From assembly GCA_010093685.1 (NCBI GenBank), contig MU006232.1, positions 349,017 through 413,016 of the forward strand: a stretch of DNA of 64,000 bases, written 5' to 3'. The position numbers were made by a program, and so were the translations under genes. The notes beneath the pieces were generated by a model that was not told the DNA's origin, made no database searches, and saw nothing but the letters and a program-made list of their open reading frames with translations. Below are positions 44,430-54,956 of this stretch, piece after piece (within the stretch, counting starts at the first letter, position 1; every line of letters starts with the position of its first letter). The stretch is from Ophiobolus disseminans. Its lineage: Eukaryota; Ascomycota; Dothideomycetes; Pleosporales; Phaeosphaeriaceae.

Positions 44430-44812
44430 TTCCAATTTCCCGGCACAAACCGGTTGTATTCGGCCGTTCACATGTTGACGTGGCGCAAACTGAGGATTGT
44501 GACATCCGCGAAGGAGTCATGTGAAGCAAGCGACGCATGTTGGTGTATGCGGTTTGTGTGACTGTTGGACGGGCCTGAATCAAACGAGTCGCCTCTCAAA
44601 AGGGTTGAGAATCCTCCTTGACACCTGGGCACTCACAACCTACACCATCAAGGTAGGTGTATTTGAGGCGCTTTGAAGTTCGGGAGTAGTCGCTGACAAC
44701 ACCTTAGTAGGTACCTGAAGAGCAAATTCCACAACTAAGCCTGCGATAACCGTGGCACACTCACCATACGCTTGTCATCAACACCCAACTACCAGAAACT
44801 ACATCTCCTAGG
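44430..44812. other. Upstream region of the TPR gene
   Basis: Leader/promoter of the TPR gene, with no gene seen. Together with the OPT fragment it fills the 43463-44812 gap. Confidence 0.4.
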
Positions 44813-45976
44813 ATGTCGCCAGAGAACCATCAAGAACGTTTCGACAAAGCGGTTCACAAGGTCTACGCCGTGTACCCATCGCTCACGCCGGAAGAAACTT
44901 ACCTCACTAGCCACTGGCCGCAGATCAAGGAGCACCTTCCCCTAATCTTTGAACTCAAGGAATCTATCTCCTACGGGTCTGTCAAGCCGAACAGGGAGTT
45001 TGCCATAATCCTCTGCAATGCAACTTGGTTATTGTTCGAGCAGAACAGGCTAGAAGACGTTGCGGCACTACTTCCTGATTTGAAAGACATCTTATTCAAT
45101 ACCCTGGAGGCTGGAGATGAGTTTATGAACGCCCAGTTTTGGAGATTATGTCTAAAAATACATATCAGTAACCAGGAATACGCAGCTGCCCAGGAAGATG
45201 CAATAAAAATGCTTGACGTCCTCAAGAGCATGAAGCTGGAAGACAAATTCTTGTTAGCTGACGCATACAATGCGATCGGGTTCTGCCAGTTGGGTTTCGA
45301 GGAATGTGATAACGCTTACCAACACTTGGAGCGAAGTCTGCAAATACGTGAGAAGGATAAGACTCGAAACTCCGGAATGCGTGGTATTACCCTGGCGAAT
45401 ATAGCGCTGTATTATAATCTTGGCGGAAATTATAGTTTGGCGCTGGAAAATGCGGAGGACGGATTGGGGCTGGTGGCTAAGCAGTATGGGCTGGACAGCT
45501 TCAAGGCTGCTGAGTAAGTGATACGCCGAGTCGGATTCAGATGACTAATAAGTACAAAAAGGGTACACTCGCAAATCGGGAACGCTTACATCGGACTCGA
45601 AGAGCTCGACGAAGCACTTGTTTCGCACCAAAAGACCCTGAAAATCCGCGAGGACACTTTACATGATGGCAGCAAGGTCGCAGCTTCCCCACATAAGGTC
45701 GCGTGGATATACTCGCAGCAAGGAGACAGTTCAAAGGCTGAACCACTTCTTTGACGCGCTCTGAAAATGTATGAGGAATCGGACAAGACCAAGGGTGGAT
45801 CGGGAAGAACAAGCTATCTCATGGGTACTGTTCTAGAAGCTCTGGGCCGCAGAAAAGAGGCGATGGATATGAAATTGGTTGCAGCGGAGATCCGGAAAGA
45901 TGTGCTGGGGAAAGAGCCGGAACAAGACGACAATCAGGCTAGCTACGATCTCTTGATCCCATTCGAACAGAGATGA
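44813..45976 (+). pseudogene. TPR-repeat gene with in-frame TGA (NLR-type TPR tail)
   Basis: Two exons join in frame (44813-45513 and 45562-45976, intron 48 nt, phase 2). The product starts MSPENHQERFDKAVHKVYAV and contains tandem helical pairs of kinesin-light-chain/TPR type: RLEDVAALLPDLKDILFNTL, QEYAAAQEDAIKMLDVLKSM, LADAYNAIGFCQLGFEECDN, GNYSLALENAEDGLGLVAKQ, ELDEALVSHQKTLKIREDTL and GDSSKAEPLL. At 45752-45754 a TGA interrupts the expected LL-R-RALKMYEES repeat, after which the same frame continues to a stop at 45974-45976. CGA to TGA is one transition. The truncated product would have 297 residues; the full frame would have 371 positions. The sequence resembles the C-terminal TPR half of fungal NB-ARC/NACHT proteins, but no NTPase lies upstream. 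A shorter functional protein cannot be excluded. Confidence 0.7.
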
Positions 45977-46374
45977 GCATGGCTCGAGGCCTCATACCGG
46001 TATGATAGCAAAGTTTGGAGTCGATGGAAAAAGAAATCATTTTGTGCGCGTCTAGTGAGTCATCTGCAGTTGTCTTTCCTCGCTCATTTTGTCCTTGACA
46101 GCCACATTTCTTAGTGTGCCACAGGAAGTATCCATAAGATGAACAAGAAAATCAAGAAACAGTAAATCGCCAGCCTAAGCACCCGGAATGAAATTAAATG
46201 AGAAAGACATGTTTCCCAGAAACTCCCCTTGAGATGGACAAACACTTTTTCCGCAGGTGTTTGTACATGATACTGAAACTTGAAGATCTGAGAGTGTTCG
46301 CAAACTATGAGGCAGTTCCTGCGCCTGGGTTGTGATCCTGTGTATGCTGTCTCTTTCGCCCTTCGCCTCATGCT
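45977..46374. other. Convergent intergenic region
   Basis: Between the TPR relic (rightward) and the 512-residue orphan (leftward). Nothing is recognised. Confidence 0.45.
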
Positions 46375-47913
46375 TTAGTTCAGGAGCAAGTTGCACTTCT
46401 CCGCACAGCGGCATTTCGGAGGGAAGAAGTCGTCGTCGACTGCCTGCTCTATAACCACCGGAACGACTTCCTTTTTTATGAGCTCCGATTCCATCTGCTC
46501 GTCTTCAGTAGTGGCAGTCCAGCTACCTGGCTGCACCATCTCCTCCAAGCTGATACCGCCTCCGCACTCGTCGTATAGCTCTTCGTACTCGGCAGCAGTC
46601 CACTCTGCGTTCTTGAGTGAAGTTGCGCGAAGTTGGTTGAATCGCGCTTCCTCCTCTTGATCCACGAACCCGGTGACTTTGAGGTGAGGGTACAGCGTGA
46701 GGGTTTCCACGGCCTTCTCATAGATGATTCGGTGGAGTATTCGCGGGCATGGCGAGTCGTGATGAAACATGAGCGGTCCAGGGAGCAGGATATTGCACCA
46801 GCCGCGACGAGGGCGATCGGGTAGCTGGATCGCGACTTCGCTGAGATGTGGGAGTTGCTCAAATACCTCGTAAGAGATGACTTCGGGATTTAGGTAGCGC
46901 CTGAAGCCTCCGACTGTGACCCTGAAGAAGCGCATGTACTCGTAGAAGGTCATGCCCAAGGAAATCCTACGAATTCCGTGCCGAAACGTTGCGTACTGCT
47001 TCAAGTGACTGTACATCCTAGGAAAATGCATGTAACAATCGGAGAGTGCTTGCGTGTCGTAGTCTACAGGCATACTGTTAGCCTCGACCATGGTGTAGTA
47101 CCCACCAAGACGCGAGAGGGTTTTATCGAGTCCCCGGGGTGACGATGCGTCGATACTGAAGCCTTTGCCTTGAATCAGATCGCTGCTACCAATGAAGCAC
47201 AAGCGTAGCGTGATTGCCCTCACTTGATGTGAGACACCCAGAAGTGCGTTCCAGTTGGTGAGCTTGGAAACAATCTCGTAAACTCCAAACTCCGATTCCC
47301 TGTTCGACACGAGTCGGTTGCGCTTACGAGCGAGTTGTTTCCGGCGAAAATCGGTCTGATTTAGGGGGTTGTGTATGCAAAAGGCGATGACTTGTTCCTT
47401 CAGCTCGGTTGGCAGGCCCACCCAGTTGAAGTCTTTGCCATTTGCATTCCACCAAGCCTTCATTTCCTTGTCGCCCATAGCTACGAAAAAGCAGGGAAAC
47501 CTTTTGCTGAGAAAGTCATTCAGCGGCACGAAGCGACCTTGCTTCCAGACTTCGACCTTCCCCGTAAAGATGAAGGTCTTCTTGTGAGGTTGCTTGCGGA
47601 ATACTGGACTGCAAATTAAGCGCTCGGGTCCAAAAAGATCGGAAAAGATGACGTTGACCTTGGATTGACGACTCAACTCCATGTCTTGGGCCCGGAAAGC
47701 TTGCTTCACATCAATAGTGCGGTCGAAGTGTGCTGCTGATTGCATGCGATATTGAGTGATGGCTTCTCGAATCGTCGCCATGAGCGGATGCTCATCAGAT
47801 GGCCTGTGTTCTGATGACTTTTCCTCCGCATTGAAGTCAAGAGAATTGCTGTTGAGTTGATCTTGCACCGAATATGTGGGAGACCACTCGAGGAAGTTGA
47901 AAGACCGACCCAT
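46375..47913 (-). CDS. Orphan protein, 512 residues, F-box-like helix and Cys-rich end
   Basis: Single exon from ATG at 47913. Not recognised with certainty. Near residues 165-180, FNWVGLPTELKEQVIAFCI resembles the first helix of an F-box (LPxEL-x2-I/V), a motif common in Pleosporales orphan proteins, but the rest of an F-box is not evident. The remainder is mixed alpha/beta without repeats (YYTMVEANSMPVDYDTQAL; EVFEQLPHLSEVAIQLPDRP). The C-terminus is acidic and ends with closely spaced cysteines (FFPPKCRCAEKCNLLLN), a possible metal-binding or lipidation-like tail. No signal peptide or membrane helix. The uninterrupted 512-codon frame supports a real gene. Confidence 0.72.
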   Translation of the reverse strand: MGRSFNFLEWSPTYSVQDQLNSNSLDFNAEEKSSEHRPSDEHPLMATIREAITQYRMQSAAHFDRTIDVKQAFRAQDMELSRQSKVNVIFSDLFGPERLICSPVFRKQPHKKTFIFTGKVEVWKQGRFVPLNDFLSKRFPCFFVAMGDKEMKAWWNANGKDFNWVGLPTELKEQVIAFCIHNPLNQTDFRRKQLARKRNRLVSNRESEFGVYEIVSKLTNWNALLGVSHQVRAITLRLCFIGSSDLIQGKGFSIDASSPRGLDKTLSRLGGYYTMVEANSMPVDYDTQALSDCYMHFPRMYSHLKQYATFRHGIRRISLGMTFYEYMRFFRVTVGGFRRYLNPEVISYEVFEQLPHLSEVAIQLPDRPRRGWCNILLPGPLMFHHDSPCPRILHRIIYEKAVETLTLYPHLKVTGFVDQEEEARFNQLRATSLKNAEWTAAEYEELYDECGGGISLEEMVQPGSWTATTEDEQMESELIKKEVVPVVIEQAVDDDFFPPKCRCAEKCNLLLN

Positions 47914-49225
47914 GATGATGATAAGAGTGACTCAGCTCAGGGCTGTAGGTAGAAGGGGTGGTCTGACCGAGAAGTGTCAGTGGATATTGCGCAAAGGACA
48001 TGCTTGTCTTCTGAGCTGGGATTGTTTTTTGTAGTGTTGGCGATCTTGACTTGAAGATAAGGATATAAGGGGAGGACTGGAAGCGAAGCGCAAGGCAGCA
48101 CTGCGTCACTTACAATGGGCTTGGAGGCGAAGATGGTGGTATTGTCGTGTATGAAGAGATAATGCCTGCTAGGCAGCAACAGACAGTTGAGAGTCGCTCA
48201 CGACACCTAATCGTCAATCGTTCTCAACTTCCCAAGGCTCGAAGGGGTGTTTGACCAACTGAAAGGCGCTCAGTGTTGTGTATAATGGGACAACAGAGAA
48301 TCTTCAGTGCAGTCCGTTGTGATACCGTAGCGCCGTATGTGGCTATTGGTATATGCGTCCTGGTCGTATCGGGTACACTAGGCTGACTTGTCAGGGTCCA
48401 TACGAGTGAGTGAGAGACTCGTGTAGGCAGGTGGTGGGATTTGCGCCAATGCCGAAGCTTCGTGAGTTTGTGATCCGCTCTAGATACTATAGTAACAAGT
48501 CAGTATATGCTCGCTGTTGGTAGGATGCGAGTCAAGGCTGAGAGTGGAAAGAACAAGGCGCCTCAACAGTAGTCAAAGTAAAAGTCGATCGCCCCGCTGG
48601 CGTGCAGTAATTCCACGACGATAGTTCGCCACCCGCCATACCTGCTCATCGTACGGGCTAGGGGTAGTGCGAACAGAGCGTTCGAAGTTGTAGTGAAGGT
48701 ACGATTGCGTGGGCTTTCCAAGACATAAGAAGTGCTTCTACTTTTAGGAGGAGCTGAACTTCAAGAAGAAGTTACGGCCAAAGTTTCAACATTTAGACGG
48801 GAAAAATAGTCATCCCAACTTTGAATGGTTTCACGGTCGAGTTTGACTGCATCTTGAACGACCCATCATACTTTCGGTGAGATCGATGAATGAAATATGA
48901 GCATCACGAGATACATGCAGAATTCAAAATGCACCGATCATAGACAAGGGCAGAATGTTTGTCGACGCACAGGACCCTCGTGTCATGAAGTGAAAGAGTG
49001 CAGTTGAAATCAGAAAGCGCGTCAGGCGTTCCTGCATGTCGCCAAGCACACCATTCCTGTCGCAGCGAAGCTCCAATCTAACACTTCCAGCACCAAAAAC
49101 GATACCAACCCTTCTACATCACACTTGAAACATCGAACTTCAACTCAGGTCACTCAAAAAGTAGAAACCAATACAAGAGATAGGCCAATTCGGCAAGGAC
49201 CAAGTGGCACACAGACAACCCCATA
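47914..49225. other. Divergent intergenic region
   Basis: 1.3 kb between the orphan (leftward) and MED8 (rightward). Short frames only; no element named. Confidence 0.45.
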
Positions 49226-50161
49226 ATGAACCACAACTTCCTTGGCGCTCCTGCGCGCGAAGACACCCAGACCCTCGACCAACTCCGGCGCCAACTAATG
49301 CCCATGGTCGGCCTACTCGACAAAATGCAACACGATATGAATGTCAAACTTCATCAGGGCCAAGCCGTCGACTGGCCACACATACGCCACTCCATCTCTC
49401 TCATAAACAGCTATCTAACCAGCATAAACGGGTACATCAACGGCTCGTACCGCCACACAGATGAAGCCGTCAAAGATGCCCAGGGCAAACCCGCCCTGGA
49501 CAAGCAAGGCAACCCGCAAGTCATCTACCGCGACTACGTAAACGAGGGACACGCCCAGCGCATAGGCGCGCTGCATGTATTCCCTCAAGCCCCGTTCCCG
49601 ATGGGAGATGAGCGTCTCGCCGCAATGGCAGCAACACTACTCAACAAGCGTCTCGGCCCCGTCGAAGAAAAATGGGTGGAAGAGCGCGTCCGGAAAGCAA
49701 GTGAATTCGCACACGTGCCCAGCGAATGGGGCATCGAGCCCCGCAAACCCAAAGCCGACGAGCAAGACGAAGAAGACGACGACGACGACGACGACATGAA
49801 AGGCTGGGACGACGGGATCCCGACGAAACGCGTCAAAGGCACGTTGAACGAAGATGAAGTGCTGTTCATGTGGGCGAACGGACACAAAACGGCGTTTAAC
49901 CGCGAGTACTGGGTGCAGATGCGGTTTGGAGAAGAGGTCGCGGACGAGGGCGAGTCGCCTGCGAATGCGAGCGATCAGGAGATGGAGGATGAAGAGGAGT
50001 ATGAGGACGAGGATGCGGAGACGCCGAAAGCGCCGGCTGCGCCTGTGGTTATGATCCAGCGCGCGCCGCCGGCGGTGCATAAACCGGTGGTGGGGACGCC
50101 GGCTATGGCGCTGGGGTTTGTGCATCGCTTTATGACTTCGGGGGATGCTATTAAGCGGTGA
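49226..50161 (+). CDS. MED8: Mediator complex subunit 8
   Basis: Head-module subunit of Mediator, which links activators to RNA polymerase II in the nucleus. Single exon, 311 residues. The N-terminal helical bundle carries the family pattern TLDQLRRQLMPMVGLLDKMQ and DWPHIRHSISLINSYLTSIN. A central conserved part (ALHVFPQAPFPMGDERLAAM then LLNKRLGPVEEKWVEERVRK) follows. An acidic run (DEEDDDDDDD, about residue 180) and a second acidic segment (EMEDEEEYEDEDAE) flank TLNEDEVLFMWANGHKTAFN. The C-terminal short helix (GTPAMALGFVHRFMTSG) would be the piece that contacts other head subunits. Length is normal for filamentous fungi. Confidence 0.88.
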   Translation: MNHNFLGAPAREDTQTLDQLRRQLMPMVGLLDKMQHDMNVKLHQGQAVDWPHIRHSISLINSYLTSINGYINGSYRHTDEAVKDAQGKPALDKQGNPQVIYRDYVNEGHAQRIGALHVFPQAPFPMGDERLAAMAATLLNKRLGPVEEKWVEERVRKASEFAHVPSEWGIEPRKPKADEQDEEDDDDDDDMKGWDDGIPTKRVKGTLNEDEVLFMWANGHKTAFNREYWVQMRFGEEVADEGESPANASDQEMEDEEEYEDEDAETPKAPAAPVVMIQRAPPAVHKPVVGTPAMALGFVHRFMTSGDAIKR

Positions 50162-50327
50162 AGTTATGGCTTGAGGATTGGGGGCGTGGCTGCATTTACG
50201 AGGCGTTTTGGATGGACAGTATGATACCAATGATTTCACTGCGACAACGTTGTGTGCTATGGGGTATAATGCTGCTCATAATCATGACGGTCATTCTTCA
50301 TTGACCCTAGTATGACACTCTCCAAGC

Positions 50328-51125
50328 TCATTCGGGTTTCAGTGCGTATATCCGGACCGGGTACAGCTCTTTTGGCATGCCTCGCTGCTGCTCTGTCGCA
50401 ACAATCCTCAGCCCTGCCTCTTGAAACAGCTTCCTGAACTTGTCGTCCGATCGTGTGACACTCGAGTCCTCCTCATCGTAGATGTCCTTGTGCCTGATGT
50501 CCGTCGACATATTCTCCTTGACAATAACCCAGGACTTGCTGACCTCCTCGCCTTCTTTCGCGGCTCGCAGTCCTTTTTTACACCGCTTCAGGTATGCGAC
50601 GAGTTGCCTGTCCGTCAAGTGTCCCAGGCACCATTGGTTCCATATCACGTCGTATGCGCCCGGCTCGGGTATCCAGTCCTGCAGACCCAAGTTTATGACT
50701 TCGCCGACTTGTCCTTTGCCATCCTTGCTGTCTCCATCTCCCGCATATTCTCCATTGCCCAAGCTTTGTACCAGCTCGTCTGTGAACTTCCTGATAGGCT
50801 CCACAACATCCACCTTCTTCGCCACACCCAACAGCAGGCCTTTTGTTATCCTTCCGATGCCGGCGCCACAGTCTGCAACTCGATCGAGGGGAGGGAGAGG
50901 TTGTTTTGCGGCTTGTGATCTGCCTCGGCGCAGTTTTGTGAGGAAGTTGGATGACCCTTGCAGGTCTATCCTAGTGGTCTGCGGGAAACCTCCAAGCATG
51001 CCATTGACGTCTGACGAGACGCTATTCCAGTACTCGAGGGAGTGGTCAATATTGATGGAGGCGTCGGGGCGATTAGGGTCGTGTGGAGTATGATAGGGCG
51101 GGTCGCTGTCCATGTTTAATGCCAT
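50328..51125 (-). CDS. TAE1: N-terminal Xaa-Pro-Lys alpha-N-methyltransferase (NTM1/TAE1 type)
   Basis: Methylates the free alpha-amino group of proteins beginning X-Pro-Lys after Met removal, such as ribosomal proteins, using S-adenosylmethionine. Single exon, 265 residues. The start contains HSLEYWNSVSSDVNGMLGGF, the typical NTM1 Y-W..-DGMLGGF region. Motif I for SAM is RVADCGAGIGRITKGLL (about residues 82-98), then VDVVEPIRKFTDE (acidic residue for SAM ribose) and the substrate-side segment YDVIWNQWCLGHLTDRQLV, where the conserved Trp/Gln-Trp lies. VIVKENMS and SVTRSDDKFRKLFQEAGL complete the family pattern. Convergent with MED8, with only 166 bp between stops. Confidence 0.92.
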   Translation of the reverse strand: MALNMDSDPPYHTPHDPNRPDASINIDHSLEYWNSVSSDVNGMLGGFPQTTRIDLQGSSNFLTKLRRGRSQAAKQPLPPLDRVADCGAGIGRITKGLLLGVAKKVDVVEPIRKFTDELVQSLGNGEYAGDGDSKDGKGQVGEVINLGLQDWIPEPGAYDVIWNQWCLGHLTDRQLVAYLKRCKKGLRAAKEGEEVSKSWVIVKENMSTDIRHKDIYDEEDSSVTRSDDKFRKLFQEAGLRIVATEQQRGMPKELYPVRIYALKPE

Positions 51126-51610
51126 GCTGGAATGCCGGGTCGAGGACTACGGAAGGAAGACGGAGGTCAGGATTGGGTGGGTAGGCAGCGACGACTGTGG
51201 CGATTTAGTGGTTATGTTTCGACTGAGTGATTGATTGAAAGTCCGGTAATTATGTGAACGTCGCTCAGAAAGGAGTGCAACCGCGGGGTAGCTCCATCCG
51301 GCATTCCGTCGCCAGCGCGTCGCAACAACGCGCTCGCGTCCTCAGCATGTGACTTTGACAGCTGCACGAACACCCAGACTCAACATGCAGGCGCCGTCGA
51401 TGAGCTAACAAAACGGGAAAAGCCATCGATAGGCGTGAAGATGGGTGGAGTGCAGCAGCCCAATTGAGCAGTTGCTTCCGGATAAGCTAGGCTTCGTCAT
51501 ATCGCGGGGTCCACCACCATTGGGAAGCTGCGAGTGTCCCGCAGTTGCTAGGAACGTGCCACAGCTATCCCGCCTATATAGCTGTCTTGTCTCCTCTGCC
51601 GGCCAAGGAG
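51126..51610. other. Divergent intergenic region
   Basis: Promoters of the methyltransferase (leftward) and aldehyde dehydrogenase (rightward). The dehydrogenase frame stays open upstream of 51611, but this is not supported as coding. Confidence 0.5.
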
Positions 51611-53395
51611 ATGTCCAGTCTCTGCGCCGCCTTCTCGAGAGCTTCCCCTGTCTTCCGCTCATCAGCCCTTCAACGTTCACTTCAAAGAGCAATTTACTTG
51701 AATCGTCGGCATCCGTTTCGACTCTATTCCGCTCAGACCAAAATGTCCGACGACCTCTTCGTTGAGCTGACGGCGCCGAATGGCCGCAAGTACAGGCAGC
51801 CGCGGGGGCTTTTCATCAACAATGAGTTTGTCAAGTCCAAGTCTGGTGAGACCATCAGTTCCATCAACCCAAGGTATGTGGCATCATGTGGTTATCTGTG
51901 CATGGTGAGCTGATCGAGAGCAGTGATGAGAGTGAGATCTGCTCTGTATATGCAGCGGGCCCAGAAGATGTCGACATTGCCGTAGCAGCGGCACGCAAAG
52001 CCTTCAAGAGCCCAGAATGGCGAGACATGGATACCAATGATAGAGCAGATTTGCTATTCAAGTTTGCCCAGTTGATCGAGGAAAACCGAGAGATACTCGC
52101 GACAATCGAGACCTGGGACAATGGAAAGCCGTACTCGGTCTCTTTCAATGATGATCTGGGTGAGGTCATCGGAACTATCAAGTATTACGCTGGCTATGCG
52201 AACAAGATCCACGGACAAGTCATCAACACCTCGCCAGCGAAGCTCGCGTATGTCGTCCGTGAGCCACTCGGTGTGTGTGGACAGATCATCCCATGGAACT
52301 TCCCTCTCGCCATGGCAGCTTGGAAACTCGGTCCTGCGCTATGCACCGGTAACACAGTTGTTATGAAAGCCGCAGAGCAGACGCCACTGTCCATTCTGTA
52401 CCTTGGCAACCTCGTCAAAGAGGCTGGCTTCCCACCAGGTGTGATCAACTTCATCAATGGAGAGGGAAGGAAAGCCGGCGCTGCTCTTGCTCAGCATCTT
52501 GACGTCGATAAGATCGCATTCACAGGGTCCACTGCCACAGGAAAGGAGATAATGAAGATGGCCGCGGTCAATATGAAGAATATCACACTCGAAACCGGAG
52601 GAAAATCGCCGCTCGTTGTCTTCGACGATGCTGATCTTGACCAAGCAGTGAAGTGGTCGCACGTGGGCATCATGTAAGAAGCCGAGATCTTTGTTTGTCA
52701 GAGTTGCTAACACGACACAGGTACAATCAAGGTCAAGTCTGCACCGCAACGTCAAGGATCTTGGTCCAAGAAGGCGTCTACGAAAAGTTTATCGAGGCCT
52801 TCAAGGAGCATGTGAAGACTACCTCGATTGTTGGCGACCCATTCAAGGATGACACATTCCAAGGTCCACAGGTCACAAAGGCGCAGTTTGATCGCATACT
52901 GTCGTACATTGAGGCCGGAAAGTCTGAAGGCGCAACGCTAGTAGCAGGTGGAGATGCGCACAAGAACGTGGGCGGAAAGGGCTTCTATATCTCGCCCACA
53001 ATCTTCACAGACGTAAAAGACCACATGAAGATCTACCGGGAAGAGGTGTTCGGCCCGTTTGTTGCCATCAGCTCATTCAAGACAGAGGATGAGGCTGTTG
53101 AACGTGCCAACGACACATCGTACGGCCTGGGAGCAGCGCTCTTCACGGAGAACATCACCAAGGCGCATCGCGTAGCACGAGCGATCGAGGCAGGCATGGT
53201 CTGGATCAACTCCAGCAACGACTCTGATATTCGCATTCCGTTCGGCGGCGTGAAGCAGAGCGGCATTGGAAGGGAGCTCGGCGAGGCGGGTCTAGAAGCG
53301 TACACAAACAAGAAGGTAAGAACGGCCAATACAGCATCGTTGGACAGTGTTAACGGTGACAGGCAATCCACGTCAACCTGGGCCTTAAGTTGTGA
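51611..53395 (+). CDS. Aldehyde dehydrogenase (NAD+), mitochondrial type
   Basis: Oxidises aldehydes such as acetaldehyde to acids. Four exons join in frame: 51611-51873, 51924-52673, 52721-53315 and 53363-53395, giving 546 residues. The first ~45 residues form an Arg/Ser-rich leader ending RRHPFRLYSAQTK, a probable mitochondrial presequence; an internal ATG at 51743 (MSDDLFVEL) could give a cytosolic form. Signatures are QIIPWNFPLAMAAWKLGPAL, IAFTGSTATGKEI (NAD-binding), the general-base Glu in LETGGKSPLVVF, and the catalytic Cys in YNQGQVCTATSRILV. EVFGPFVAISSFKTEDEA and IPFGGVKQSGIGRELGEAG follow, and the end is IHVNLGLKL. All catalytic residues are present. Confidence 0.95.
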
Positions 53396-54956
53396 AGCAG
53401 GAAATATGCTCGACGTACCACAAGCGAGATGCAATATACACGACATTGATACCCAAGGCTTCATCGTCCTAGAGCACGCGGATATGCACCCAAGCCCTTG
53501 TTGTCGGGTTCCGCTCTTGGCGCCATGGCTTGGTGATGTCGCATGTCATCTGATTTTGATAGAACGTCAAGATGTGTTAGATATGCCAACTGCCATGCTA
53601 ACAAGTCCGTCCTCGTGTGAGAGTTCGTTTCGTGATGCTCGGTCCACATGCAGGTACGCGAATGCCTGGATTGGTGCCAGCATGGACGACGTCGGGCCGC
53701 AACAAGAAATATCTCAGTTGCAGAACCATTCCTGATCTGTATGCGTGAATATCCGCACCGGCGCGTACGGTCAAGCGTGAGTCTTTTTCGCCGTGACGAT
53801 TTCAGAGGGAGTGACGATGGCTCTGGAAGACGTAGATGTCTCCGCGGCTTAAGACGTGTTGTAGAGTGGAGAGGATGATGTAGTTGGCTTTTGTGGACAA
53901 CCTCGAGAGCGAGGCTGCGAACTGCAGTCAAATGTGCCTGACACAGCGCAAACCCAACGTGAACCGCCGCCCGCCGGCATGGGTGGCGGTGCACAGCTGC
54001 CTTTGCCCGCGTGGTTGGAGACGTGGCCTGGAAGATGTTGCGAATGCGGCCTCGCTTTGTGTGTTCTTGATGCGCTGCTGAGCATGATCCTTGTTGCATC
54101 AGGCCTTGGCGCAGAGTCTCAGTCACCCACGTCGCAGCAAATCACGGCTGTCTCGTCGTTCGCTATCCTGCGGACTCTCCATCGTCCTTCGTGCCCCTCG
54201 CTAGCTAGACTCGCAATTCACACGCCTCTGCCCATCACCTCTCTCCATAGCCCAATCTGCACCTGATTGCCTCCCACTTCGCGTGCGCCAGTCTGGGCTT
54301 CTGCTAGTTTGCGCTCGTTGATCCGCTAGTAGAGCTTCGTCCCCTGCCATTCACCGGTTCCGTGGAGGCCACTCGCCAAAAGACGACCGGCGCGGCGTCA
54401 CTGCGGGTTCCCTGCCCTTACTAAGGCGCTGCGGCTTACTAGGAAGCTGTATCCCCGCCTCTGCTGGCTTTGGAGCTTGAGATCATCGCTATCAACCACT
54501 ACATCAGCCCCAATGAGCCCAGCCCGCACCTCGTGAGCCTCTCCACACGCCCTCGCCAACTCACCCACCATCGCTCTGGCGCGCCAGCGGGATTCAGATA
54601 TTCCCCCCGTCGCCTCCTCCTTTTCGCTGGCCTGGCAAAACCAGTGGCCTTCGAATCAGATAACGACAGCGCCGACGGAGGCTCGCTTTCTCGCCTTTTT
54701 ATCACGCCTCTACCGACCGCCTTAACATACCTGGCTCACGTGGCACGCCTGCCTCTTCAATAAACCCCATCCCAAGTTGGCGATCGCACTGGCGTCATCG
54801 CTTGTGAAGCCTGGGAAGGAACGGCTATCACCGCCTCGGCCTTGCCAATCCTGCTATCTCCGCCGTCACTCCCACCCTCCACCAACACAGCACACAATCT
54901 CGAGATATACCTACGACATCCTAGTCCCCCACTTTCGTTTGGCATAGCCCCTCACT
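53396..54956. other. Intergenic, including a long PPZ leader region
   Basis: 1.56 kb between two rightward genes. C/T-rich sequence increases toward 54956, as expected for a long fungal 5' leader. Frames on both strands (for example 53461-54126 minus) show no recognisable protein. Confidence 0.5.
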
